The notes beneath the pieces were generated by a model. It was not told where the DNA came from and did no database searches. It saw nothing but the letters and a program-made list of their open reading frames with translations. This document shows positions 9,823 through 17,060 of a stretch of DNA of 41,214 bases, piece by piece. The DNA comes from a bacterium (GTDB lineage Bacteria > Acidobacteriota > Polarisedimenticolia > J045). Numbering within the stretch: the stretch's first letter is position 1; every line of letters starts with the position of its first letter. The DNA is taken from assembly GCA_021372775.1 (NCBI GenBank), contig JAJFTU010000051.1, positions 1 through 41,214 on the forward strand, read 5' to 3'. A program made the position numbers and the translations under genes.

Positions 9823-10223
9823 GCGCGGAAGAGATCCGCAAGAACGTCGGCGGCGCGTGGGCCGAGCGGGCCGACGGCTTTTGGCTCGACGTTCCGGCGA
9901 GCCGCGTGCGCGAAGTCGCGGCCGCGATGCGCACCGGCTCGACGCGCTTCGCCGCCCTCGTCGCCCGCCCCGCGGGAGACGGGCTGCGCCTCTCGTGGCA
10001 CTGGGACGACGCGGGAACGCTCCTCTCGATCGTCGCCGATCTCGCCCCCGGCGAGGCGGCGCCGAGCGTCGTGGACATCTGGCCCGGCGCCGACTGGGCG
10101 GAACGCGAGACGCGCGAGTACTACGCCGTCGCCTTCGCCGGACGGGCCGACACGGCGCCGCTGATGCTGCGCGACGGCGACGAGCCGGGCGTGATGCTGC
10201 CGGGCCGCGGGGAGGGCCGATGA
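9819..10223 (+). CDS. Hydrogenase subunit, NuoC/CooU-like
   Basis: Short (134 residues) homologue of the 30-kDa complex I subunit, which packs against the large subunit and helps assembly. The diagnostic C-terminal segment is DIWPGADWAERETREYYAVAF, matching the NuoC signature (F/W-x-x-A-x-W-x-E-R-E-x-x-D/E). The region after it ends in MLRDGDEPGVMLPGRGEGR. It is separate from the large subunit, not fused as in HycE or HyfG. Start and stop both overlap neighbours by 4 bp. Assignment rests on the signature and on position directly before the large subunit. Confidence 0.85.
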   Translation: MSAEEIRKNVGGAWAERADGFWLDVPASRVREVAAAMRTGSTRFAALVARPAGDGLRLSWHWDDAGTLLSIVADLAPGEAAPSVVDIWPGADWAERETREYYAVAFAGRADTAPLMLRDGDEPGVMLPGRGEGR

Positions 10224-11296
10224 GCTACGAGATCCCGATCGGTCCCTACCACGTCGCGCTCGAAGAGCCGTACAAGATCGACGTCCGCTGCGAGGGGGAA
10301 ACCGTCGTCGGCTCGTCGCTGAAGGTCGGCTTCAACTTCCGCGGCATCGAGTGGCTCGGACAGCGGAAGAACATCACCCAAGCCACGGCGCTGATGGAGC
10401 GGGTCTGCGGCATCTGCTCCAACGTCCACTCGATGACCTTCTGCATGGCGCTCGAGCGGATCGGCGGCATCGAGGTTCCGCCCCGCGGCCAGTACGTGCG
10501 GGTGGTGATGGCCGAACTCGAGCGGCTCCACTCCCACCTGCTCTGGGCGGGGGTCGCCGCCGAGCTGATCGGCTTCCAGACCCTCTTCATGCGCTGCTTC
10601 CAGCTCCGCGAAGGGGTGATGGACCTGCTGGAGAAGATCTCCGGCAACCGCGTCAACTACTCGATGAACCGCGTCGGCGGCGTCAACCGCGACGTGACCT
10701 GCGGCGACGAGATCCGCGCCGCGGTCGGCGCGATCCGCGAGGAGACGGTCCGCTCGCTGATCCCGATCTTCACCAAGGACCGCGGCGTCGCCGCGCGCTG
10801 CGCCGGCGTCGGCGTGCTCACGCGCGACGACGCGCTCGCCCTCGGCGCGGTCGGGCCGGTGGCCCGCGCGTCGGGCGTCGACTGCGACCTGCGCCGCGAC
10901 GCCCCCTATCTCGTCTACGACCAGCTCCAGTTCGCCGTGCCGACGCGGAGCGAAGGGGACGTCTTCGCCCGCGTCGTGGTCCGGGCGCTCGAGATCCTCG
11001 AAAGCTGCAGCCTCGTCGAACAGGCGCTCGACCGGATGCCCGAAGGGCCGCTCAACCGCGGCGACATCTACGCCGTCGCGCCGGGCGAGGCGGTGATGCG
11101 GGTCGAGGCGCCGCGGGGCGAGGTCTTCTACTTCGTCGCCAGCGACGGGAGCGACGTCGCCGCGCGCGTAAAGGTGAGGACGCCGACCTTCCCCAACATC
11201 CCGACCGTCCAACCGATGGTCCTCGGGGCCGATCTCGCGGACGTGCCGCTGATCCAAGCCTCGATCGACCCTTGCTACTCCTGCACGGACAGGTAG
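10220..11296 (+). CDS. Group 4 [NiFe] hydrogenase catalytic large subunit, CooH/NuoD-like
   Basis: Catalytic subunit carrying the Ni-Fe centre that reduces protons to H2 (or the reverse). It has 358 residues. The N-terminal ligand motif is RVCGICSNVH with C63, C66 and H70; the C-terminal motif is DPCYSCTDR with C352 and C355. All four Ni-binding cysteines are present, so this is a hydrogenase and not complex I NuoD, which lacks them. The protein ends three residues after C355, so the C-terminal peptide that a maturation protease normally removes is missing, as I recall for CooH. Last gene of the six-gene operon; a hairpin follows. No hyp maturation genes are in the window. Confidence 0.93.
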   Translation: MSYEIPIGPYHVALEEPYKIDVRCEGETVVGSSLKVGFNFRGIEWLGQRKNITQATALMERVCGICSNVHSMTFCMALERIGGIEVPPRGQYVRVVMAELERLHSHLLWAGVAAELIGFQTLFMRCFQLREGVMDLLEKISGNRVNYSMNRVGGVNRDVTCGDEIRAAVGAIREETVRSLIPIFTKDRGVAARCAGVGVLTRDDALALGAVGPVARASGVDCDLRRDAPYLVYDQLQFAVPTRSEGDVFARVVVRALEILESCSLVEQALDRMPEGPLNRGDIYAVAPGEAVMRVEAPRGEVFYFVASDGSDVAARVKVRTPTFPNIPTVQPMVLGADLADVPLIQASIDPCYSCTDR

Positions 11297-11350
11297 GGAC
11301 GCCGCCGACGAGAGCCTGACCGATCCACCGAAAACCGGGCGGAGGGCCGC

Positions 11351-11376
11351 CGCGGGCGTGCCGCGGGACGCCCGCG
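11351..11376 (+). terminator. Hairpin after the hydrogenase operon
   Basis: Inverted repeat CGCGGGCGT (11351-11359) and ACGCCCGCG (11368-11376) with an 8-nt loop, 55 bp after the large-subunit stop. CTCTGTCC follows, without a solid T-run. Probable end of the hydrogenase transcript. Confidence 0.5.
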
Positions 11377-11419
11377 CTCTGTCCGAAAACGAGAAACGAA
11401 CCCGAAGGAGGGACGCACA

Positions 11420-12271
11420 ATGAAACGCGCAACGCTGTTCGCCGTCGTCTTCGCCGCCGTCGCGGCGCTCTCGGCCGGCGCCGCCCACGCCGGCGCGCCG
11501 TTCGTCAACCTCGAAGGAGTCGGAGGCATCGCCTTCAACCCCGTCGCCTACCTCGCCGGCTCGGAGCCGGGCGCGCAGATCGGGCCGCTGGAGATCGGCA
11601 AGCCGCGCGTCGGCGTGTGGTACATCGACCTCAGCGACTCGTCGATCGACTGGACGCCGGTCGGGGTCGCCACGTCGTTCAACAAGCGGCTGGAGGTCTC
11701 CTACGGCTTCGAGTCGATCGCCGTCGAAGGGCTCGCCAACATCCACAAGAAGACCATCGGCGCGAAGCTGCTCGTGGTCAACGAGAACGCCGCGGGGACG
11801 AAGTGGATCCCGGCGATCTCGATCGGCGCGAAGCACAAGAGCACGTCGTTCCCGTTCGCCGAGAACAAGAGCGGCATGGACTACTACGTCGTGGCCACCA
11901 AGCTGATCACCCAGGCCCCGAAGCCGATCCTCGTCTCGATCGGCGCGCAGTCCACGAAGGAGCAGGTCACCGGCGCCATCGGCTTCAACAACGAGCGCAA
12001 GGTGATCGGCTTCGCCAACGTCGACGTCATCCCGACGAGCTGGCTCTGCCTCGGCGTCGAGTTCCGCCAGGGCCCGGACTACGGCCCGGCCGGCGGCAAC
12101 TACAAGGACGCGAACTACTACAACGTCCACGCGGGCTTCTTCGTCGACAAGAACCTGTCGTTCGCGATCGCCTACACCAACGCCGGCGAGAACACCTTCA
12201 ACGGCGGCAAGACCGGCAGCTCGCTGGGCTTCGGCGGCGGGCTCGTCGTCGGCGTCCAGTACGCCTTCTGA
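11420..12271 (+). CDS. DUF3034-like outer-membrane beta-barrel protein
   Basis: An exported protein of 283 residues with a clear signal peptide (MKRATLFAVVFAAVAALSAGAAHA) cut before GAPF. The mature part alternates polar and hydrophobic residues (for example RLEVSYGFESIAV, TIGAKLLVV, WIPAISIGAKHK, SWLCLGVEFRQGP) and ends in QYAF, a C-terminal phenylalanine typical of outer-membrane barrels. The order of these segments resembles DUF3034 proteins. Strong ribosome site AAGGAGGGAC. It lies downstream of the hydrogenase operon behind a hairpin and has its own terminator-like hairpin, so it is probably a separate unit. Barrel nature is likely; cargo is unknown. Confidence 0.75.
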   Translation: MKRATLFAVVFAAVAALSAGAAHAGAPFVNLEGVGGIAFNPVAYLAGSEPGAQIGPLEIGKPRVGVWYIDLSDSSIDWTPVGVATSFNKRLEVSYGFESIAVEGLANIHKKTIGAKLLVVNENAAGTKWIPAISIGAKHKSTSFPFAENKSGMDYYVVATKLITQAPKPILVSIGAQSTKEQVTGAIGFNNERKVIGFANVDVIPTSWLCLGVEFRQGPDYGPAGGNYKDANYYNVHAGFFVDKNLSFAIAYTNAGENTFNGGKTGSSLGFGGGLVVGVQYAF

Positions 12272-12289
12272 TCCGACTCCTCCCCGGGG

Positions 12290-12317
12290 CGGGCCGCGCG
12301 TTTCGGCGCGCGGCCCG
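12290..12317 (+). terminator. Hairpin after the DUF3034-like gene
   Basis: Perfect 11-bp stem CGGGCCGCGCG / CGCGCGGCCCG with loop TTTCGG, followed by CTTCGTCTTCG. It starts 19 bp after the stop. The tail is only moderately U-rich. Confidence 0.6.
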
Positions 12318-12373
12318 CTTCGTCTTCGCGCGGCGTCTCGCCTCCCCCGCCCCGACGAGGCTACGATGGCGCG

Positions 12374-14101
12374 ATGCGCCGACTTCTCCCCCTCGCCGCC
12401 GCCGCGCTCGTCCTCGCCTGTCTTCCGGCCGAGGCGGGGCTCTTCGACTGGCTGAAGGGGAAGCGCCCCCCGATCGCGGCGGTCTACGACGCCGAGTTCC
12501 GCGGCTTCGTCCCGGTGCTGCGGGGCGTCGAGCGTCCCGACCTCGCCGCCGACGAGACGGGGCGGCTGCCGGCGGAACGCCGCGACGCGGAGCGCCGCGC
12601 GCGGCGCCGCCTGCGCAAGGCCGACGCGCCGTTCGCGCCCCCCGCGCCGCCGAAGGCGCCGTCCAAGCGCTGGCTGCGCCGGCGCGCCGTGACGACCGAG
12701 CTCTTGGTCCTCGACCCGTACGGCCGTCCCGTCGCCGGGGCGCGCCTCTACCGCTACGTCGACCCATCGTTCCGCACCGTCAACCAGGACGAGGGCGGGG
12801 CGCGCCTCTTCGGCGCCTGGCGCTACCTGCCGCGCCCCTTCCCCGCCGACGAGGCGCGCGCCTTCGCCGCCGCGCTCGATCCGTTCTGGCGCGCGACGTC
12901 GTTCGCCGGGGCGCGCGAGGAGACGCCGGACATCGACGAGCGGCGCAACCCCTGGCTGCGGACCCGCCCCGCGCCGCCGCTCGAGTACGTCGGCGCGACG
13001 AACGAGAGCGGCCTGGCGCAGGTTTCGTCGGGGCCGTTCAACGTGCGGGACAAGGAGAAGTTCCCGCGCGCCACGGCGCCGGAGGCGCTGCGCCTCGGGT
13101 TCGTCGTCGTCGCCGACGGCTTCCTCCCCGCGACGAGCGAGGCGCGGCTGAAGAAGGACGGCGTCTTCGAGTCGCGGAGCGTGATGCTGGCCTTGGCGCC
13201 CGACCACGACCTCTTCGTCTCCGGCGCCTGGCGCGCCGCCGCCGCGCTCGCCGCCGCACCGCCGCCGGACGGCGACGCGGCGCGGAGCGGCGACGCGGCG
13301 CGGAGCGACGACGCGGCGCGGAACGACGACGCGGCGCGGAGCGACGACGCGGCGCGGAACGACGCCGACGACGCGGACGGCGCGGAGGAGCGGCGCGTCG
13401 CGCGGGCGCTCGCCGCGCTCGACGACACGTTCTATCTCCTCGCCCCGGACGCGCGCGCCGCCGCGCGGCGGGAGGCGGAAGCGCGGCTCTGGGGGATCGT
13501 CGCCGCGCGGTCGCCCGGCGCGACGCGCGTCCGCTTCCTGCGGCGCGCCGCGGACGCGACCCCCGACGACCCGGCGCGCGCCGCCGCGCTCGGCCTCGCC
13601 CTCGCCGGACCGCGCCTCGCCGACGCCGCGCCGGTCGTCCCGCAGCGTCCCGCCCCGCCCGACGCCGCGCTCGACGAGGCGGAGCGGCTGCTGGCGAAGG
13701 CGCTGGTCCGCGAGCCGCGTCTCGTCGTCGTCTGTCCGACGCTCGACGCGCTTCTCGTCCGCCGCGGCGCGGGGGACGACGAGCGGCGGCCCCACGTCGC
13801 GGCGCTGCTGCGCCTCCTGCCGTTCGACGCCTGGGGCGAGGCGCGCGAGGCGGTCTTTCTCCTCCGCGCGGGACGGGACGCGGAGGCGTTCGACCGCCTG
13901 CGCAGCGGCTACCTCGCCGCGCCGGGGCTCGGCGCCGACCGCGAGCTGGCGATCGCGCTCAGCGCCCACTTCTGGCGCGCCGGGCTGCCGGAGAAGGCCG
14001 CGGCCTACTCCTGGCTCCTCGCCGGCCGGGCGCCGGAGGATCCGACGGCGCGCCCGCGCTACGCCGAGGAGCGGGGCGCCGCGTCGCCGGGCGCCCGATA
14101 A
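12374..14101 (+). CDS. Exported protein of unknown function with six-residue repeats and an alpha-helical C-terminal half
   Basis: I do not recognise this 575-residue protein. A signal peptide (MRRLLPLAAAALVLACLPAEA) with a Cys six residues before the predicted cut suggests export, perhaps as a lipoprotein. Residues about 105-290 look like beta-rich carrier or carboxypeptidase-regulatory-like material (TTELLVLDPYGRPVAGARLYRY, YVGATNESGLAQVSSGPF). Residues about 300-329 are five copies of a (G/D)DAAR(S/N) repeat. The C-terminal half is Ala/Leu/Arg-rich helix with a TPR-like look. No ribosome site is visible; a TACGAT box ends 6 nt before the ATG, which suggests a leaderless mRNA. It precedes a kinase-like gene by 7 bp, so the two may be co-expressed. 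Confidence 0.7.
   Translation: MRRLLPLAAAALVLACLPAEAGLFDWLKGKRPPIAAVYDAEFRGFVPVLRGVERPDLAADETGRLPAERRDAERRARRRLRKADAPFAPPAPPKAPSKRWLRRRAVTTELLVLDPYGRPVAGARLYRYVDPSFRTVNQDEGGARLFGAWRYLPRPFPADEARAFAAALDPFWRATSFAGAREETPDIDERRNPWLRTRPAPPLEYVGATNESGLAQVSSGPFNVRDKEKFPRATAPEALRLGFVVVADGFLPATSEARLKKDGVFESRSVMLALAPDHDLFVSGAWRAAAALAAAPPPDGDAARSGDAARSDDAARNDDAARSDDAARNDADDADGAEERRVARALAALDDTFYLLAPDARAAARREAEARLWGIVAARSPGATRVRFLRRAADATPDDPARAAALGLALAGPRLADAAPVVPQRPAPPDAALDEAERLLAKALVREPRLVVVCPTLDALLVRRGAGDDERRPHVAALLRLLPFDAWGEAREAVFLLRAGRDAEAFDRLRSGYLAAPGLGADRELAIALSAHFWRAGLPEKAAAYSWLLAGRAPEDPTARPRYAEERGAASPGAR
13271..13360. repeat. 18-bp minisatellite, five copies, inside a gene
   Basis: Five direct copies of an 18-bp unit (first copy GGCGACGCGGCGCGGAGC) at 13271, 13289, 13307, 13325 and 13343. 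They differ only at the first G/A and at GAGC/GAAC. The unit is a multiple of three, so copy-number change would lengthen the encoded GDAARS/DDAARN linker without a frameshift. Confidence 0.9.
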
Positions 14102-14108
14102 TGCCGCG

Positions 14109-14690
14109 ATGAGCGATTTCGACGCCCCGCGCAACAGCACCAAGGCCGACGTCCGCCGCGAGCGCCGCGGCGAGGTCGAGGTCGTCGTCAAGGACTACGG
14201 CGCGCGGGCGTGGTGGGTGCGGACGTTCTACGGCCGCCCGACGCTGCGCCGCGAGGCGCGCGTCTACGAGCGGCTGAAGGGGGTTCCGGGCATTCCGCGC
14301 TGCTTCGGCTTCGAGCGGCCCGACGCGCTGGCGCTGGAGTTCGCCCCCGGCCGCCAGCTCGGCGCCTTCGCCGCGGGCGAGGCCGCGCCGGACGTCTTCG
14401 ACGCGCTCGACGCGATCCTCGACGCGGTCCACGGCCGCGGCGTGGCGATCGCCGACCTGCACCGCTCGAACGTCCTCGTCGCCGACGACGGCGCCGTCCA
14501 CGTGATCGACTTCGCCGTCGCCCGCCTCGCCCGCGATCCGGCGCGTCCCGGCCCGCTCGTGCGCCTGCTGCAGCGGCTCGACCGGCACGCCGCGGCGCGG
14601 ATGCGCGCCCGCGCGCTCGGCCTGCCGGAGCCGGTCCCGACCGGCGTCTTCGGTTTCCTCTACCGCCTCGTCCGCCGGCTCAAACCGTAG
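14109..14690 (+). CDS. Small RIO/Kdo-type kinase-like protein
   Basis: A compact (193 residues) protein-kinase-fold protein of the RIO/lipopolysaccharide-kinase style. Visible marks are K28 in VEVVVKDY (ATP lysine), E49 in LRREARVYERL (helix C), the catalytic loop IADLHRSNVLV with D116 and N121, and HVIDFAVARL with D134 as metal ligand. The ATG lies 7 bp after the stop of the exported unknown protein, with GATAAT ending 6 nt upstream. The substrate could be a lipid, sugar or protein. The C-terminus is basic (LYRLVRRLKP), perhaps for membrane association. Kinase fold fairly sure; substrate unknown. Confidence 0.75.
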   Translation: MSDFDAPRNSTKADVRRERRGEVEVVVKDYGARAWWVRTFYGRPTLRREARVYERLKGVPGIPRCFGFERPDALALEFAPGRQLGAFAAGEAAPDVFDALDAILDAVHGRGVAIADLHRSNVLVADDGAVHVIDFAVARLARDPARPGPLVRLLQRLDRHAAARMRARALGLPEPVPTGVFGFLYRLVRRLKP

Positions 14691-14735
14691 CGTCCGCGCG
14701 GCGCGACGCGGTCCGCGCGGGCGCCGGACAAAGAA

Positions 14736-14761
14736 CCGCCCGCGTCGCGGGACGCGGGCGG
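14736..14761 (-). terminator. Terminator between kinase and RNase E/G genes
   Basis: Perfect 11-bp stem (CCGCCCGCGTC / GACGCGGGCGG) with a 4-nt loop. On the minus strand the stem is followed by TTCTTTG, so it best serves the RNase E/G gene; it may also stop plus-strand transcription. Confidence 0.8.
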
Positions 14762-14792
14762 CCTTACGAAAAGCGACGCGGCGCGGCGCCGG

Positions 14793-17021
14793 TCAGGGCT
14801 CGCCGATCAGGGCGCGCCACCAGAGGGCGCGCGGACCGTGCCCTTCGCCGTACTCCGGGATCTCCGCCTTGAGCGCGGCGATCGGCGCGGGCGCCTCCGC
14901 CGCCTCGGGCGCCGGAACCGGCGCGGCCTCGACGGGCTCCGCCGCGCGCGCCGGCGCGGGCGCGGGCTTCACGGCCTCCGCCGCGGCGACGCTCGGCGTC
15001 TCCGGTTCTTCGGCCGTCTCCGGCGCCTCGCCGGGCGTCCCTTCGGCGGACGCGCCCTGCGCGGCGGCCGCGCCGCCCTTGCGGCCGCGGCGACGGCGGC
15101 GACGACGCTTCTTGGACGGCGCGGCGACCTCGCCGCCCTCGCCCTCGGGCGCGGCGACGGTCCCTTCGGCCGGCGCGGCGGCCCCTTCCTCGGGTTCCTC
15201 GTCGCCGAAGATGTCGGACATGATCGCCCCTTCGACCGACGAGAAGTCCCCGCCCTCCGCGGCCGGCGCCGCGCCCGCGGCGCCCGCCTCGCCCTGCTCC
15301 TCCGGACGGCGGTGCTTGCGGCCGCCGCGGCGGCGACGGCGCTTCTTCTTGCCCGCGCCCTCGGCCGCCGGCGCGCCTTCGGCCTCCTCCGCGGCGCCGG
15401 CTTCCGGCGCCTCGGCGGCCGCCTTCGCGCGCGCCGCCTCGGCCGCGCGGGCTTCCTCCGCCTCGCGCGCCTCGTCGGCCTCGACCTCGGCGATGATCTC
15501 GGTGTGGCTCGGCGCGACGACGAGCGGCGCGGCCTCGGCGGCCCGTTCGCGCACGACGGTCCGCATCTCGCAGCGGTCGCGGATGTACTCGGGATCGCCC
15601 TTGACGAGGATCCGCGTGTGGTACCGCTCCTCCCAGGAGCCGAGATCCTGCCGCTTGGCGTTGAGCAGGTAGTCGCAGACCTCGGGCGGCACCGTGATCT
15701 CGATGTTCTCGAGGTCGCCGCGGACGACGGTCGTCTGCAGCCGCCGCAGCGCCTGCACCGCCGCCGCCTCGACCGTCTTGATCGAGCCGGTTCCCTCGCA
15801 CTGCGGACAGTCGGTGTAGCGCAGCGAGGACTTCCCCGCGGCCAGCCGCTCGCGGCTGATCTCCATCAGCCCGAGCGAGGAGATCCGCGTCGCGTCCCAG
15901 CGCGCCTTGTCCTTCTTGAGCTCGTCCTTCATCGTGCGCTCGACGTCGCGGATGTTCTTGCGCGAGCGCATGTCGATGAAGTCGATCACCACCAGCCCGC
16001 CGAGGTCGCGCAGCCGCATCTGCCGCGCGATCTCCCGCGCCGCCTCGATGTTCGCCTTGAACGCGGTGTCCTCGACCGTCCCCTCCTGCGTCATCTTGCT
16101 GGAGTTGACGTCCACGGCGGTCAGCGCCTCGGTGACGTCGAAGACGACCGCGCCGCCCGAGGGGAGCGTGACGCGCCGGCGGAAGATGTTCTCGATCTGT
16201 TCTTCGAGGTTGTACTTGTTGAAGATCGGCTTCTCGCCCTGGTGGAGCTTGACCGCGCTCTTCTTCTGCGGCAGGGCGATCTCGAAGAACTCGACGATCT
16301 CCTCGGCCGTCCGCGGGTCGTCGACGAGGATCTCGTCGATCTCCGGCGTCATCAGGTCGCGGATCGTGCGGATGACGAGGCTCCGCTCCTTGTAGATCAG
16401 CTTCGGCCCGCGCACCGTGCGCGAGGCCTCCTCGATCGTCTCCCAGACCCGCAGCAGGTACTTGAGGTCGCGCGCCAGCTCGGTCTTCGTCGACGACGCC
16501 CCCGCCGTGCGCACGATCACGCCGTGCTCCTCGGGGACGTCCAGCGCGTCGAGCGCCTTGCGCAGCCGGTCGCGCTGCTTCTCGTCGAGCTTGCGGGAGA
16601 TGCCGGCGCCGTCGGCGTGCGGCGTCAGCACGAGGTAGCGGCCGGGGAGCGAGAAGTAGGTCGAGAGCGTCGGCGGCTTGTTGGCGTAGGCGTCGCGCAC
16701 GACCTGGACCAAGATCTCCTGGCCCTTGTGGAGGTGGTTTTCGAGCCGCCCCTTCTGCGCCCCTTCCTTGCGCGGGGGGTGGAGCTTGAAGTTGACCTCG
16801 TCGAGCGGCAGGAAGCCGGCCCGCGCGCCGCCGATGTCCACGAAGGCGGCCTGCAGCCCCGGCTGCACCGACTCGACCCGCCCCTTGTAGATGTTCCCCT
16901 TCTGCGCCTTGTGGTCGAAGGTCTCGATCTCAAATCCTTCGAGCACCCCGTCGGCCACGATCGCCACCCGGCTCTCCTCGGCGTGGGTGACGTTGATCAG
17001 CATTTTCTTCTTTTCGGACAC
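14793..17021 (-). CDS. Ribonuclease E/G family endoribonuclease with long basic/acidic tail
   Basis: Single-strand-specific endoribonuclease that starts mRNA decay and processes rRNA. It has 742 residues. The S1 RNA-binding region (QKGNIYKGRVESVQPGLQAAFVDIG) is near residues 40-130. The catalytic DNase I-like part has VVFDVTEALTAVDVNSSKM and LGGLVVIDFIDM with the metal-binding aspartates. The zinc-link CPQCEGTG follows. From about residue 505 the protein is a low-complexity Ala/Glu/Pro tail with two Arg/Lys patches (GKKKRRRRRGGRKHRR and KKRRRRRRRGRKGG), ending in a short ordered-looking PRALWWRALIGEP. The start is GTG at 17021, with GGAG 8 nt upstream; the first in-frame ATG is at codon 7. 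It lies 39 bp after the radical SAM gene in the same direction. Confidence 0.93.
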   Translation of the reverse strand: MSEKKKMLINVTHAEESRVAIVADGVLEGFEIETFDHKAQKGNIYKGRVESVQPGLQAAFVDIGGARAGFLPLDEVNFKLHPPRKEGAQKGRLENHLHKGQEILVQVVRDAYANKPPTLSTYFSLPGRYLVLTPHADGAGISRKLDEKQRDRLRKALDALDVPEEHGVIVRTAGASSTKTELARDLKYLLRVWETIEEASRTVRGPKLIYKERSLVIRTIRDLMTPEIDEILVDDPRTAEEIVEFFEIALPQKKSAVKLHQGEKPIFNKYNLEEQIENIFRRRVTLPSGGAVVFDVTEALTAVDVNSSKMTQEGTVEDTAFKANIEAAREIARQMRLRDLGGLVVIDFIDMRSRKNIRDVERTMKDELKKDKARWDATRISSLGLMEISRERLAAGKSSLRYTDCPQCEGTGSIKTVEAAAVQALRRLQTTVVRGDLENIEITVPPEVCDYLLNAKRQDLGSWEERYHTRILVKGDPEYIRDRCEMRTVVRERAAEAAPLVVAPSHTEIIAEVEADEAREAEEARAAEAARAKAAAEAPEAGAAEEAEGAPAAEGAGKKKRRRRRGGRKHRRPEEQGEAGAAGAAPAAEGGDFSSVEGAIMSDIFGDEEPEEGAAAPAEGTVAAPEGEGGEVAAPSKKRRRRRRRGRKGGAAAAQGASAEGTPGEAPETAEEPETPSVAAAEAVKPAPAPARAAEPVEAAPVPAPEAAEAPAPIAALKAEIPEYGEGHGPRALWWRALIGEP

Positions 17022-17060
17022 CCTGCAGTCTCCTGTCGCGGGGCGCCGTCGGCTTCGTGG

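Noticed and set aside
4942-11296. Reading the cluster as respiratory complex I (Nuo)
   Set aside because: The large subunit has RxCGxC and DPCxxC Ni ligands, which complex I NuoD lacks, and NuoA, J, K, E, F and G are absent.
10121-14191. 1356-residue minus-strand frame opposite the hydrogenase large subunit and following genes
   Set aside because: Same GC-bias shadow; the plus strand codes for recognised proteins with signal peptides and ribosome sites.
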